Positions 15,944 to 23,571 of a DNA stretch of 64,000 bases are shown piece after piece. The notes under the pieces were generated by a model, which had not been told where the DNA came from, searched no databases, and worked only from the letters and a program-made list of their open reading frames with translations. Each line of letters opens with the position of its first letter. Position 1 is the first letter of the stretch. The position numbers and the translations under genes are program-made. Source of the stretch: Chryseobacterium cupriresistens (lineage in GTDB: Bacteria > Bacteroidota > Bacteroidia > Flavobacteriales > Weeksellaceae); the NCBI RefSeq assembly GCF_046614675.1, contig NZ_JBKKJT010000001.1, positions 1,054,001 to 1,118,000 of the forward strand, written 5' to 3'.

Positions 15944-16672
15944 GTGACAAAAGAAAATCTTTACATAGGGTGCTCGGGATTTTATAATAATGACTGGAAA
16001 GGGTCTTTATATCCTGAAAATGCCCCAAGTAAAGATTTTCTTTCTTTATACTCAAAAACGTACAATGCCGTAGAAATCAATTCTACTTTTTATAGGAAGC
16101 CAACCTCAAAAACACTGTTAAAGTGGCATGATGAAACACCCGAGGGATTCAGATTTTTCATTAAAATTCCAAAGGCCATTACGCATCAAAACCTGCTTGA
16201 AAATTCCAAAGACGAGATTGCTGTATTCTGTGACCACATTCAGGACAGTCTGAAAGATAAACTTTCCGGATTTCTGTATCAGCTTCCTCCTTCCTTTAAA
16301 AATACGGCAGAGAATACAGAGCGGATTATCAACAGTATTGATCCCAGATTTCTGAACGTCATTGAATTCCGGCACAGCTCATGGTGGCAAAAAGAGATAT
16401 CCGATCTTTTAAAACAACATGATATTGTCTTCTCAGGTGTAAGTTTTCCAGGCCATCTTTCTGAAGACCTTATTATTAATCATCCGGAAATACTCTATTA
16501 CAGGCTTCATGGAAAACCCGTCCTTTACAAATCAGAATATAGTAAAGATTTCATGGATGCATTAGCTGAAAAGATTAAAAATGCCTCTCAAACCTCTTTT
16601 ATTTTCTTTAATAATACCTGGGGAACGGCAGCTATTAAAAATTCGCTGTATCTAAAACATATTTTGGAATAA
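15944..16672 (+). CDS. DUF72 (YecE-like) protein
   Basis: A 242-aa soluble protein that opens with YIGCSGFYNNDWKG and contains VEINSTFYR, FRFFIKIPKAITH, NVIEFRHSSWW and FFNNTWGTAA. These are the hallmark segments of DUF72, a TIM-barrel-like family of unknown function. It starts with GTG four bases after the copper ATPase stop and so is almost certainly co-transcribed, although a copper role is not known for the family. Confidence 0.9.
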   Translation: MTKENLYIGCSGFYNNDWKGSLYPENAPSKDFLSLYSKTYNAVEINSTFYRKPTSKTLLKWHDETPEGFRFFIKIPKAITHQNLLENSKDEIAVFCDHIQDSLKDKLSGFLYQLPPSFKNTAENTERIINSIDPRFLNVIEFRHSSWWQKEISDLLKQHDIVFSGVSFPGHLSEDLIINHPEILYYRLHGKPVLYKSEYSKDFMDALAEKIKNASQTSFIFFNNTWGTAAIKNSLYLKHILE

Positions 16673-16967
16673 CACTCCGGCAGAATAATTTGATTTTGTT
16701 AAAATAAAATAATTCCCTTTCAATTGAAGAATATTGAAATCTTAACAAACATAGAAAAATACTATCGTTTTCATATTTATAAATGTTAAATTTTAAAGAA
16801 AAGAAAATCATAAATTTACAACTTGTCAGGTAATGGAAATCTCCCTTAAAATAAAGTTCTTAAAATAAACTTAAAAAGAAAAAACACTGCACAGCTTGGC
16901 ATATAATTTGTTAATTTTCAACTGTTATTTTTAACGGTTTTTAACAATTTAAAATTCCATTATTTTT

Positions 16968-17834
16968 ATGAGAAAAATTTTTGCGGGAAAGTCAAAAAAT
17001 ATGACTTTTCTTGGGATGGTTGCATTGATGAGTGCAACTTCAGCATTACTGAACAGCTGTAATTTCAAAAACGAAGTGAATAATGACCCCGTCGTCAGTT
17101 CACAGGAACATCCTTCCGCAGAAATAGTCCCCGATAATAATGAAGAAGAAGTAGCCCCTGATAAAAGAGTGATTTATCTTACTTTCGATGACGGCCCCAA
17201 CCAGGGAACCGAAAATCTTTTAAAAATCCTTGACAAAAGAAACGTTTGCGCAACTGCCTTTCTGGTTGGTAAACATGCTTATGGAAGTAAAAGACAAAAA
17301 GATGATTTTCAGCTTTTGAAGCAAAATCCCCTTATAGAACTGGCTAATCACAGTTTCACGCACGCCCATAACAAATACACTGATTTTTATAAAAATGCTG
17401 ACGCTGTAGTTCATGATTTTGATATCGCCAAAGACAGCCTGAAGCTTACTGATAAAATAGCAAGAACTCCAGGAAGAAATATCTGGAGACTCAACAATAT
17501 TAACGTAACAGATATCAAAAGTTCAACAGCAGCTGCTGACGGTCTTAAAAAAGCCGGCTATAAAGTTATTGGCTGGGATCTTGAATGGAGACCTTCTCAA
17601 AAAATGACTTTAAAAGGAAGTCATGAAGCCATGATCAAGAAAGTAGACAGTATCTTCTTAAACGATCTTGAGAAGACATCGAGGCACCTTGTATTCCTTA
17701 CCCACGACCAGTATCTTAGAGATGCAGACTCTATCAATGAACTGGATATGTTTATTGAGAAATTGCAGAAGAGCAACAAATTTGTATTCAGAAAAATATC
17801 TCAATATCCTAAAATCAATGAGGTTTTGAATTAA
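16968..17834 (+). CDS. Polysaccharide deacetylase (NodB homology) lipoprotein
   Basis: A 288-aa exported protein. The signal ends in a lipobox LNSC near residue 31, so it is probably anchored as a lipoprotein. The NodB core has TFDDGPN (the catalytic and metal Asp pair) and NHSFTH (the HxxxH metal motif), plus RTPGRN. Family members remove acetyl groups from peptidoglycan, chitin oligomers or similar N-acetylated sugars using a divalent metal. The 295 bases upstream are AT-rich with a possible TATAAT at about 16902 but no clear TAnnTTTG. Its substrate is unknown. Confidence 0.85.
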   Translation: MRKIFAGKSKNMTFLGMVALMSATSALLNSCNFKNEVNNDPVVSSQEHPSAEIVPDNNEEEVAPDKRVIYLTFDDGPNQGTENLLKILDKRNVCATAFLVGKHAYGSKRQKDDFQLLKQNPLIELANHSFTHAHNKYTDFYKNADAVVHDFDIAKDSLKLTDKIARTPGRNIWRLNNINVTDIKSSTAAADGLKKAGYKVIGWDLEWRPSQKMTLKGSHEAMIKKVDSIFLNDLEKTSRHLVFLTHDQYLRDADSINELDMFIEKLQKSNKFVFRKISQYPKINEVLN

Positions 17835-17898
17835 TAACCCCAGAAGACCTGATATCACTAAGCTTTGAACATTCAGAGAATTTTCGGACATTTGTATT

Positions 17899-18558
17899 AT
17901 GAGTATTAAAGAGAACTACAACACTATAAAAAACCAGCTGCCATCCACTGTGCAGCTGGTTGCTGTTTCTAAAACCCATCCGGTTTCTACAGTACAGGAA
18001 GTCTATGATCTCGGACAAAAGGTTTTTGGAGAAAACAAGGTTCAGGAACTGATGGAAAAAGCACCTCTTCTTCCTCAGGATATCCAATGGCACCTGATTG
18101 GGCATTTGCAGACCAACAAAGTGAAGTACATTGCTCCTTTCATAGATACCATACAAAGTGTGGATTCTGAAAGATTATTAACAGAAATCAATAAAGAAGC
18201 AGAAAAAAATAACAGAATCATCAAAGTCCTTCTGCAGGTAAAAATTGCAGCTGAGGATAGCAAGTTCGGGCTTGAAATTTCTGAAGCAAAAGATCTTTTC
18301 CAGCAATACATTAAAGGTAAATTTCCGCATGTTGAAATTACCGGCCTCATGGGAATGGCCACATTCACCGATGATGAGCTGCAGGTTAGAAATGAATTTT
18401 TAACCCTAAAGAAGCTTTTTGATGAATTAAATCAATCAAAAACATTAAATACCCTATCAATGGGAATGAGTGATGATTTCCCGATAGCGATCGAGTGCGG
18501 AGCCAACTCTGTGAGGGTCGGATCTGCTATTTTCGGGAGAAGAGACTACTCCAAATAG
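17899..18558 (+). CDS. YggS/PROSC family pyridoxal-phosphate homeostasis protein
   Basis: The 219-aa protein has the PLP lysine in VAVSKTHP near residue 25, FGENKVQE, WHLIGHLQTNK, LMGMAT and SMGMSDDF near the end, all signatures of the YggS family. These single-domain alanine-racemase-fold proteins bind PLP and balance vitamin B6 and amino acid pools without known catalysis. A near-consensus box GACATTTG ends four bases before the ATG, which suggests a leaderless mRNA. It lies 57 bases upstream of the NtrC-like gene, which has its own promoter. Confidence 0.93.
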   Translation: MSIKENYNTIKNQLPSTVQLVAVSKTHPVSTVQEVYDLGQKVFGENKVQELMEKAPLLPQDIQWHLIGHLQTNKVKYIAPFIDTIQSVDSERLLTEINKEAEKNNRIIKVLLQVKIAAEDSKFGLEISEAKDLFQQYIKGKFPHVEITGLMGMATFTDDELQVRNEFLTLKKLFDELNQSKTLNTLSMGMSDDFPIAIECGANSVRVGSAIFGRRDYSK

Positions 18559-18573
18559 AATATTTAGGTACAG

Positions 18574-18609
18574 TTTTTGCTAATAATTGAAACAAAAAAT
18601 TTAAATTTG
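18574..18609 (+). promoter_or_regulatory. Promoter of the NtrC-like regulator, close to the ATG
   Basis: TTTTTG at 18574-18579, 22 bases, then a perfect TAAATTTG at 18602-18609. The ATG starts at 18615, five bases later, so the transcript is expected to have almost no leader. Confidence 0.7.
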
Positions 18610-18614
18610 CAACT

Positions 18615-19799
18615 ATGCAAAAAATCCTTATAGTAGAAGACGAAAAAGCAATCTCGGGAGTACTTCACAGTATTCTTTCGGATGAACTCACCGATTATGA
18701 ATTTGTTATTGCCGAAGATGGCCTTGAAGGTTACAAACAGGTAGAAAAAGAAGATTTCGCATTGGTGATTTCTGATATCAAGATGCCTAAGCTTTCAGGA
18801 ACCGAGCTTTTGAAACAAAGTCTTGCCTTAAAACCGGAAACTACTTTTATCATGATCTCAGGCCACGCAGACATCGATTCTGCTGTTTCCTGCCTGAAAG
18901 AGGGTGCATATGATTTTATTTCCAAGCCCATTGACATCAACAGACTTATTACAAGTGTGAAAAATGCATTGGTAAAAGAAACCCTGAAGAAAGAAAACAA
19001 AAACCTTCAGACAGAAAATAAAACCTTAAAGAAAAAAGTAAGTAAAAAATACCAGATGATTGGTACCTCTCCTGCTCTTCAAAAGATTCAGGATATGATT
19101 GAAAAGGTAGCCGCTTCTGATGCCAGAGTTCTGATCACCGGGCCTAACGGTGCAGGAAAGGAATTGGTGGCTCATGCGATCCACAATCAAAGTGAGCGTG
19201 CAAGAGGTCCCATGGTAGAGGTAAACTGTGCTGCGATTCCGTCTGAACTTATTGAGTCTGAACTTTTCGGACATGTAAAAGGATCTTTTACAGGTGCTAT
19301 TAAAGATAAGCAGGGAAAATTTGAACAGGCCAATGGCGGTACTATTTTCCTTGATGAGATTGGAGATATGAGTCTTATTGCTCAGGCTAAGGTATTGAGA
19401 GCACTTCAGGAAAGCAAAGTTTCTCCTGTGGGAAGTGATAAAGAAATTAAAGTTGACGTAAGAGTAATTGCGGCAACCAATAAAAATATGCAGAAAGAAA
19501 TTGAGGAAGGAAAATTCAGAGAAGACCTTTATCACAGACTTTCTGTTATTGAAATCTATGTTCCGCCATTAGATGAAAGAAAAGAAGATATCAAATTATT
19601 GGTTGAGCACTTTTCAGGAATGATTGCTGATGAGCATGGTACTGCTGCGAAAAAGTTTGATGATAAAGCTATTGATGCTTTAAAAGCGCTTTCGTGGACT
19701 GGAAATATCAGAGAATTAAGGAATGTTGTCGAGAGATTGATTATTCTTGGTGGAAACACTGTTTCCGAAGGTGACGTTGCAAGTTTTGTAAGGAAATAA
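18615..19799 (+). CDS. Sigma-54-type (NtrC family) response regulator lacking the Fis HTH
   Basis: A 394-aa protein with a receiver domain (phospho-acceptor Asp54 in VISDIKMP, Lys104 in SKP) and a coiled linker, followed by an AAA+ domain with a Walker A-like GPNGAGKE, sigma-54 contact loop GSFTGA (223-228, usually GAFTGA) and Walker B GTIFLDEIGD. The chain ends at about the end of the AAA+ lid, so the usual C-terminal Fis DNA-binding domain is absent. Without it the protein would have to activate sigma-54 RNA polymerase without binding specific enhancers, as known for a few HTH-less members. No histidine kinase is adjacent. Confidence 0.92.
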   Translation: MQKILIVEDEKAISGVLHSILSDELTDYEFVIAEDGLEGYKQVEKEDFALVISDIKMPKLSGTELLKQSLALKPETTFIMISGHADIDSAVSCLKEGAYDFISKPIDINRLITSVKNALVKETLKKENKNLQTENKTLKKKVSKKYQMIGTSPALQKIQDMIEKVAASDARVLITGPNGAGKELVAHAIHNQSERARGPMVEVNCAAIPSELIESELFGHVKGSFTGAIKDKQGKFEQANGGTIFLDEIGDMSLIAQAKVLRALQESKVSPVGSDKEIKVDVRVIAATNKNMQKEIEEGKFREDLYHRLSVIEIYVPPLDERKEDIKLLVEHFSGMIADEHGTAAKKFDDKAIDALKALSWTGNIRELRNVVERLIILGGNTVSEGDVASFVRK

Positions 19800-19824
19800 T
19801 AAGCTATTATTGACCATATTATAA

Positions 19825-19858
19825 AAATTTGCAGTGTTACACTGCAAATTTTTTTTTG
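19825..19858 (+). terminator. Strong intrinsic terminator of the NtrC-like gene
   Basis: A 12-bp perfect stem AAATTTGCAGTG / CACTGCAAATTT with a three-base loop, followed by a run of T. Confidence 0.9.
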
Positions 19859-19898
19859 ATCCTATTTGAATGATAAACTATATGAATCTTAAAATATT

Positions 19899-21260
19899 AT
19901 GAACTTTTTAAACAAAAATTATACGAAAGAATGCCTGACTTTGGCTCTGCCTGTAATGCTTACTCAGGTGGGGCAAGTTTCAGTAAACTTATTCGATAAT
20001 ATTATTGTCGGAAAATTATTGGGTGCCGATGCGCTGGCATCTGTTTCATTGGGGAATGCTGTGTTTTTCTCCATATTTGTGCTAGCCCTGGGCTTTTCAT
20101 TTGCCATTCCACCATTGGTTTCGGAAGCGCACTCCAGAGAGGATCATGCTACGATCAACTCTGTGTTCAGCCACGGTTTTATTATCAATATGTCTGTAGG
20201 GATTATCCTGATGGCCATCTTATTGTTAGGAATGCCGCTACTCTATCATTCCGGACAGCCTGCCAAGATCATTCCTGATACGGTAAGCTTTCTAAGCATA
20301 ATGGTAGTGAGTATGATTCCTTTCATGGCATTTCAGACTCTTCGGGAAGTTTCTGAAGGACTTTCTTATACGATTGGAGTTACCAAAGCAACTATTATTG
20401 CCAATATCATCAATATTGCCTTAAACTACGTATTTATTAAAGGATTTTGGGGAATTCCTCCAATGGGAGTTAAAGGATCTGCTTTGGCAACTTTGATTTC
20501 CAGAATTTTCATGGTGGTTTTCCTTTATTTTGTATTGCTTAAAGAAAAAAGAACAAGACGTTATATCAAAGATTTTTCTTTAAAAATTCAGAATTTTTCA
20601 AAGCAGATGTTTGATAAAATGGTAAAACTGGGATTGCCTACAGCCTTACAGATGTTCTTTGAAGTAACCGCTTTTGCCGGAGCCGCGTTTATCTGTGGAT
20701 TGATCTCTGCTCATGATATTGCTTCCCATCAGATCGCTTTAAGTATGGCTTCATTTACCTTCAACCTGTGTGTCGGTTTCAGTGTAGCCTCTACCGTAAT
20801 GATTGGCAGAAAACTGGGTGAACAGAACTTTGTTGAATTGAGAAAAGTAGGAATCAACAACCTGAAAATTGCTTTTATTTTCATGTGCATCTGCGGACTG
20901 GTATTTATTTTAGGCAGAAATATACTTCCTACTTTCTTTACTAAAAAAGAAGAAGTGGAAGTGATTACACTGGCTGCGAAATTAATGATCATCGCCGCTT
21001 TATTCCAGCTTTCTGATGGAATTCAGGTGACAGCTTTGGGAATGCTCAGAGGTTTGCAGGATGTGAAAATTCCTTCTATTTATACCTTTATTGCATACTG
21101 GGTGATTACCATTCCTTTGGGATATTTCTTCTGTGTTACTTTAGAAATGGGCGCATTCGGAATGTGGATCGCACTTGGACTGGGATTAACGGTCTCCGCT
21201 GTTTTCCTGGTAAAACGATTCCTGAATATGTCTGCAAAAAGAATTAAGCAGAATTCATAA
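19899..21260 (+). CDS. MATE family efflux transporter
   Basis: A 453-aa protein with twelve predicted membrane segments in two six-helix halves. The opening ECLTLALPVMLTQVGQ, with VNLFDNIIVGKLLGADALASVSLG after it, is the usual N-terminal MATE pattern (Gln and Asp in helices 1-2), and GLPTALQMFFEV marks the second half. MATE pumps export cationic drugs and metabolites, or act on other small molecules, by H+ or Na+ antiport. Substrate not predictable. It lies alone between two terminators. Confidence 0.93.
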   Translation: MNFLNKNYTKECLTLALPVMLTQVGQVSVNLFDNIIVGKLLGADALASVSLGNAVFFSIFVLALGFSFAIPPLVSEAHSREDHATINSVFSHGFIINMSVGIILMAILLLGMPLLYHSGQPAKIIPDTVSFLSIMVVSMIPFMAFQTLREVSEGLSYTIGVTKATIIANIINIALNYVFIKGFWGIPPMGVKGSALATLISRIFMVVFLYFVLLKEKRTRRYIKDFSLKIQNFSKQMFDKMVKLGLPTALQMFFEVTAFAGAAFICGLISAHDIASHQIALSMASFTFNLCVGFSVASTVMIGRKLGEQNFVELRKVGINNLKIAFIFMCICGLVFILGRNILPTFFTKKEEVEVITLAAKLMIIAALFQLSDGIQVTALGMLRGLQDVKIPSIYTFIAYWVITIPLGYFFCVTLEMGAFGMWIALGLGLTVSAVFLVKRFLNMSAKRIKQNS

Positions 21261-21264
21261 AAAC

Positions 21265-21302
21265 AAAAAAGCTGTTTCAATATTTGAGACAGCTTTTTTT
21301 AT
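21265..21302 (+). terminator. Terminator of the MATE gene
   Basis: AAAAAAGCTGTTTCAA pairs with TTGAGACAGCTTTTTT (one wobble), followed by T-rich sequence. Confidence 0.85.
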
Positions 21303-21426
21303 TCTTTTTACAGCAGAACATGATTGATGCCCTTTCTCACATCTACAGGATTATGTGTATTTTCTAAACACCAATAGCACAAATTAATTAACAAATAGAC
21401 ACAAGGTATTTATTTTCATGTTCTAT

Positions 21427-21930
21427 TTAATCTATCCTCTTTCCTAAAATCTTCAGACTTCTTTCCACACCATCCAGAATGGCTACATTAGGAAGGCTTC
21501 CCCAATCTTCAAATCCAAAGTGTCTGAACAGCTTCAAACTGGGTTCATTATGAAGGAAAATAAGGGCTACAAGGTTTTTTACTCCAAATTTTCCGGCGTT
21601 ATCAATACAATACTGAAGGATGGTTTTTCCGTATCCTTTTCCTCTGCAGGATTCATCCAGATAAATACTTACTTCTACCGTACCGTTATATGCTGCCCTT
21701 TCATGGAATGAACTGAAACTTACCCAACCAACGGTTTGCTTCTGGTCATCTTCAACTACCCAAAGCGGTCTTGTCTGGGGATTGTGCTCTTCAAACCATT
21801 TTAACTTGCTTTCCACAGAAACTTCTTCCATATCTGCAGTGACCATTCTTGAAGCAATTGTTGAGTTGTAGATGGCTACGATTTTATTTAAATCTGCTAA
21901 TTCAGCATTTCTGAACTTTAATGTTTCCAT
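21427..21930 (-). CDS. GNAT family N-acetyltransferase (phosphinothricin-acetyltransferase-like)
   Basis: A 167-aa GNAT. The acetyl-CoA loop is CRGKGYGKTIL, the standard R/QxxGxG/A motif, and the C-terminal FLHNEPSLKLFRHFGFED matches the end of the phosphinothricin/PitA-type acetyltransferases. They acetylate the amino group of small molecules. The start at 21930 (METLKF) was preferred; an in-frame ATG ten codons earlier would add a non-conserved extension. The gene stands alone. Its substrate cannot be told. Confidence 0.88.
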   Translation of the reverse strand: METLKFRNAELADLNKIVAIYNSTIASRMVTADMEEVSVESKLKWFEEHNPQTRPLWVVEDDQKQTVGWVSFSSFHERAAYNGTVEVSIYLDESCRGKGYGKTILQYCIDNAGKFGVKNLVALIFLHNEPSLKLFRHFGFEDWGSLPNVAILDGVERSLKILGKRID

Positions 21931-22112
21931 GAATATTGAAGTCAAATTATTGTAACGCAAAAATACTACATTTTAAAATCACCCCTGTAAAAATACACTC
22001 AATTTATTTGATTTTTAATAATTAAAGCAAATACACCCCTAACAATACAATCATTTTTTACACAAAGACGTAATAAATTTAAACTTTGAATATTTTTAAG
22101 GAGCAAGGAAAA

Positions 22113-22691
22113 TTATTTTAAATCTTTTAAAATTCTATTTAAACTTCTTACTGTAATTCCTAAATAAGCCGCCATATCTTCTTTGGAGATATGAATATTC
22201 TGCTTTGCCTGCATTTGTAACAATTGTTTTAAAGTATGTTCTACCGTATACAACTGCTGATAAGATGCTCTGCTGGAAGTATTGATAATTCTCTCTGCAA
22301 AAGATTCTAAAAGAAGATGGTTCAGGGTAAGGTCATTTTTAATCAAAGCTTTAAAAAACGGAATCTTTACTGCATACACTGTCACTTCATTGAGGGCTTC
22401 AATACTGCACAGACAGTTTATATTTTTGATTAATTCTACTTCCCCGATGATTTCACCGCTTCCCAGAAACTCAACGATGTATTCTTTTCCGTTTTCTTCG
22501 GCTAGAAAGCATTTGACAATCCCTTCTTTAATCATCATGACATGAGAAAGCTGATGATCCTGTACCAGTATTTTATCCCCCGCAGAAAAAGATTTTACTA
22601 TAATATCGTCACTCCTGTTCTGCTTTTTGTGCAGTTCATCAAGATAATTTAAAAATGTCTGATTCGTCCTTAACATATTCTCCCGGGACAA
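22113..22691 (-). CDS. Crp/Fnr family transcriptional regulator
   Basis: A 192-aa protein with a cyclic-nucleotide-binding-like beta-roll (residues 30-130, with FSAGDKILVQ and FLGSGEIIGEVEL) and a C-terminal winged helix where KEDMAAYLGITVRSLNRILKDL is the recognition HTH. It lacks the Cys cluster of Fnr and the full cAMP-binding Arg/Ser set, so the effector is unknown. It is divergent from a HAD hydrolase with about 60 bases between, which may be its target. Confidence 0.9.
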   Translation of the reverse strand: MSRENMLRTNQTFLNYLDELHKKQNRSDDIIVKSFSAGDKILVQDHQLSHVMMIKEGIVKCFLAEENGKEYIVEFLGSGEIIGEVELIKNINCLCSIEALNEVTVYAVKIPFFKALIKNDLTLNHLLLESFAERIINTSSRASYQQLYTVEHTLKQLLQMQAKQNIHISKEDMAAYLGITVRSLNRILKDLK

Positions 22692-22752
22692 ATGTCCTTT
22701 TCTTATTGAGTTTTTATACTGAATTTTGCGGACAGAAAATTACAAAACAAAA

Positions 22753-23448
22753 ATGAATAATCATATTACAACCATTGCTTTTGATGCGGATGATACACTT
22801 TGGATCAACGAACCTTATTTTCAGGAAGCAGAAAAAGAATTCTGTGTACTTCTTGAAGATTATCTTCCCCAACATTCGGTATCACAGGAACTGTTTAAAA
22901 CAGAAATGCAGAATCTTCATCTGTACGGTTATGGAGTAAAAGGATTTATGCTTTGTATGGTTGAAACCATATCCAGAATATCCAACAATACAGCCTCATT
23001 AGAATTGGTTAACAAAGCTATTCAACTAGGCCGGGAGCTTCTGCAGAAACCTATTGAATTGTTGGATGGCGTTACAGAAACCCTTGAAAGTTTAAAAGGA
23101 AAATACAGGCTGGTTGTTGCTACGAAAGGAGATCTGCTTGATCAGGAACGTAAATTGAAAAACTCCGGTTTACAGGAGTACTTCCACCACATTGAAATCA
23201 TGAGTGACAAGAAAGAAAATGACTATAAAAAACTGCTGAAACATCTGGACTGCCAGCCTGAAAACTTTCTGATGCTTGGAAATTCCATCAAATCAGATAT
23301 TTTACCGGTACTGGAAATCGGAGGTTTTGCAGCACATATTCCTTACCATGTCACATGGAGCCATGAACAGCATGATGTTACTTTGGAGCATCCGAATTTT
23401 ATGGAGCTTACAAGTGTTGATGAGATCCTGAAGCATCTTACCATTTAA
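22753..23448 (+). CDS. HAD superfamily hydrolase
   Basis: A 231-aa protein of HAD type IA. Motif I is DADDTLW, motif II lies in VVATKGD, motif III is the Lys of KKENDYKK, and motif IV is NSIKSD. This order fits phosphoglycolate phosphatase/haloacid dehalogenase-like phosphatases acting on a small phosphorylated compound. The ATG at 22753 was chosen since the family starts about seven residues before the first Asp; an ATG nine codons upstream exists. It diverges from a Crp/Fnr gene. Confidence 0.88.
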   Translation: MNNHITTIAFDADDTLWINEPYFQEAEKEFCVLLEDYLPQHSVSQELFKTEMQNLHLYGYGVKGFMLCMVETISRISNNTASLELVNKAIQLGRELLQKPIELLDGVTETLESLKGKYRLVVATKGDLLDQERKLKNSGLQEYFHHIEIMSDKKENDYKKLLKHLDCQPENFLMLGNSIKSDILPVLEIGGFAAHIPYHVTWSHEQHDVTLEHPNFMELTSVDEILKHLTI

Positions 23449-23533
23449 ACCGTTAAGATTGATTAAGCAGGTAAGATTATTAAGGTGAGCTTCACTGTAA
23501 GAAATTTTACGTCCCCATTATATTTTAAGTAAA

Positions 23534-23568
23534 AAAAGAGACTGTTTGCTATAAACAGTCTCTTTTGT
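23534..23568. terminator. Bidirectional terminator between HAD and S9 peptidase genes
   Basis: A 14-bp stem AAAAGAGACTGTTT / AAACAGTCTCTTTT with a five-base loop, with A-run left and T-run right. It serves converging transcripts. Confidence 0.88.
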
Positions 23569-23571
23569 CAT

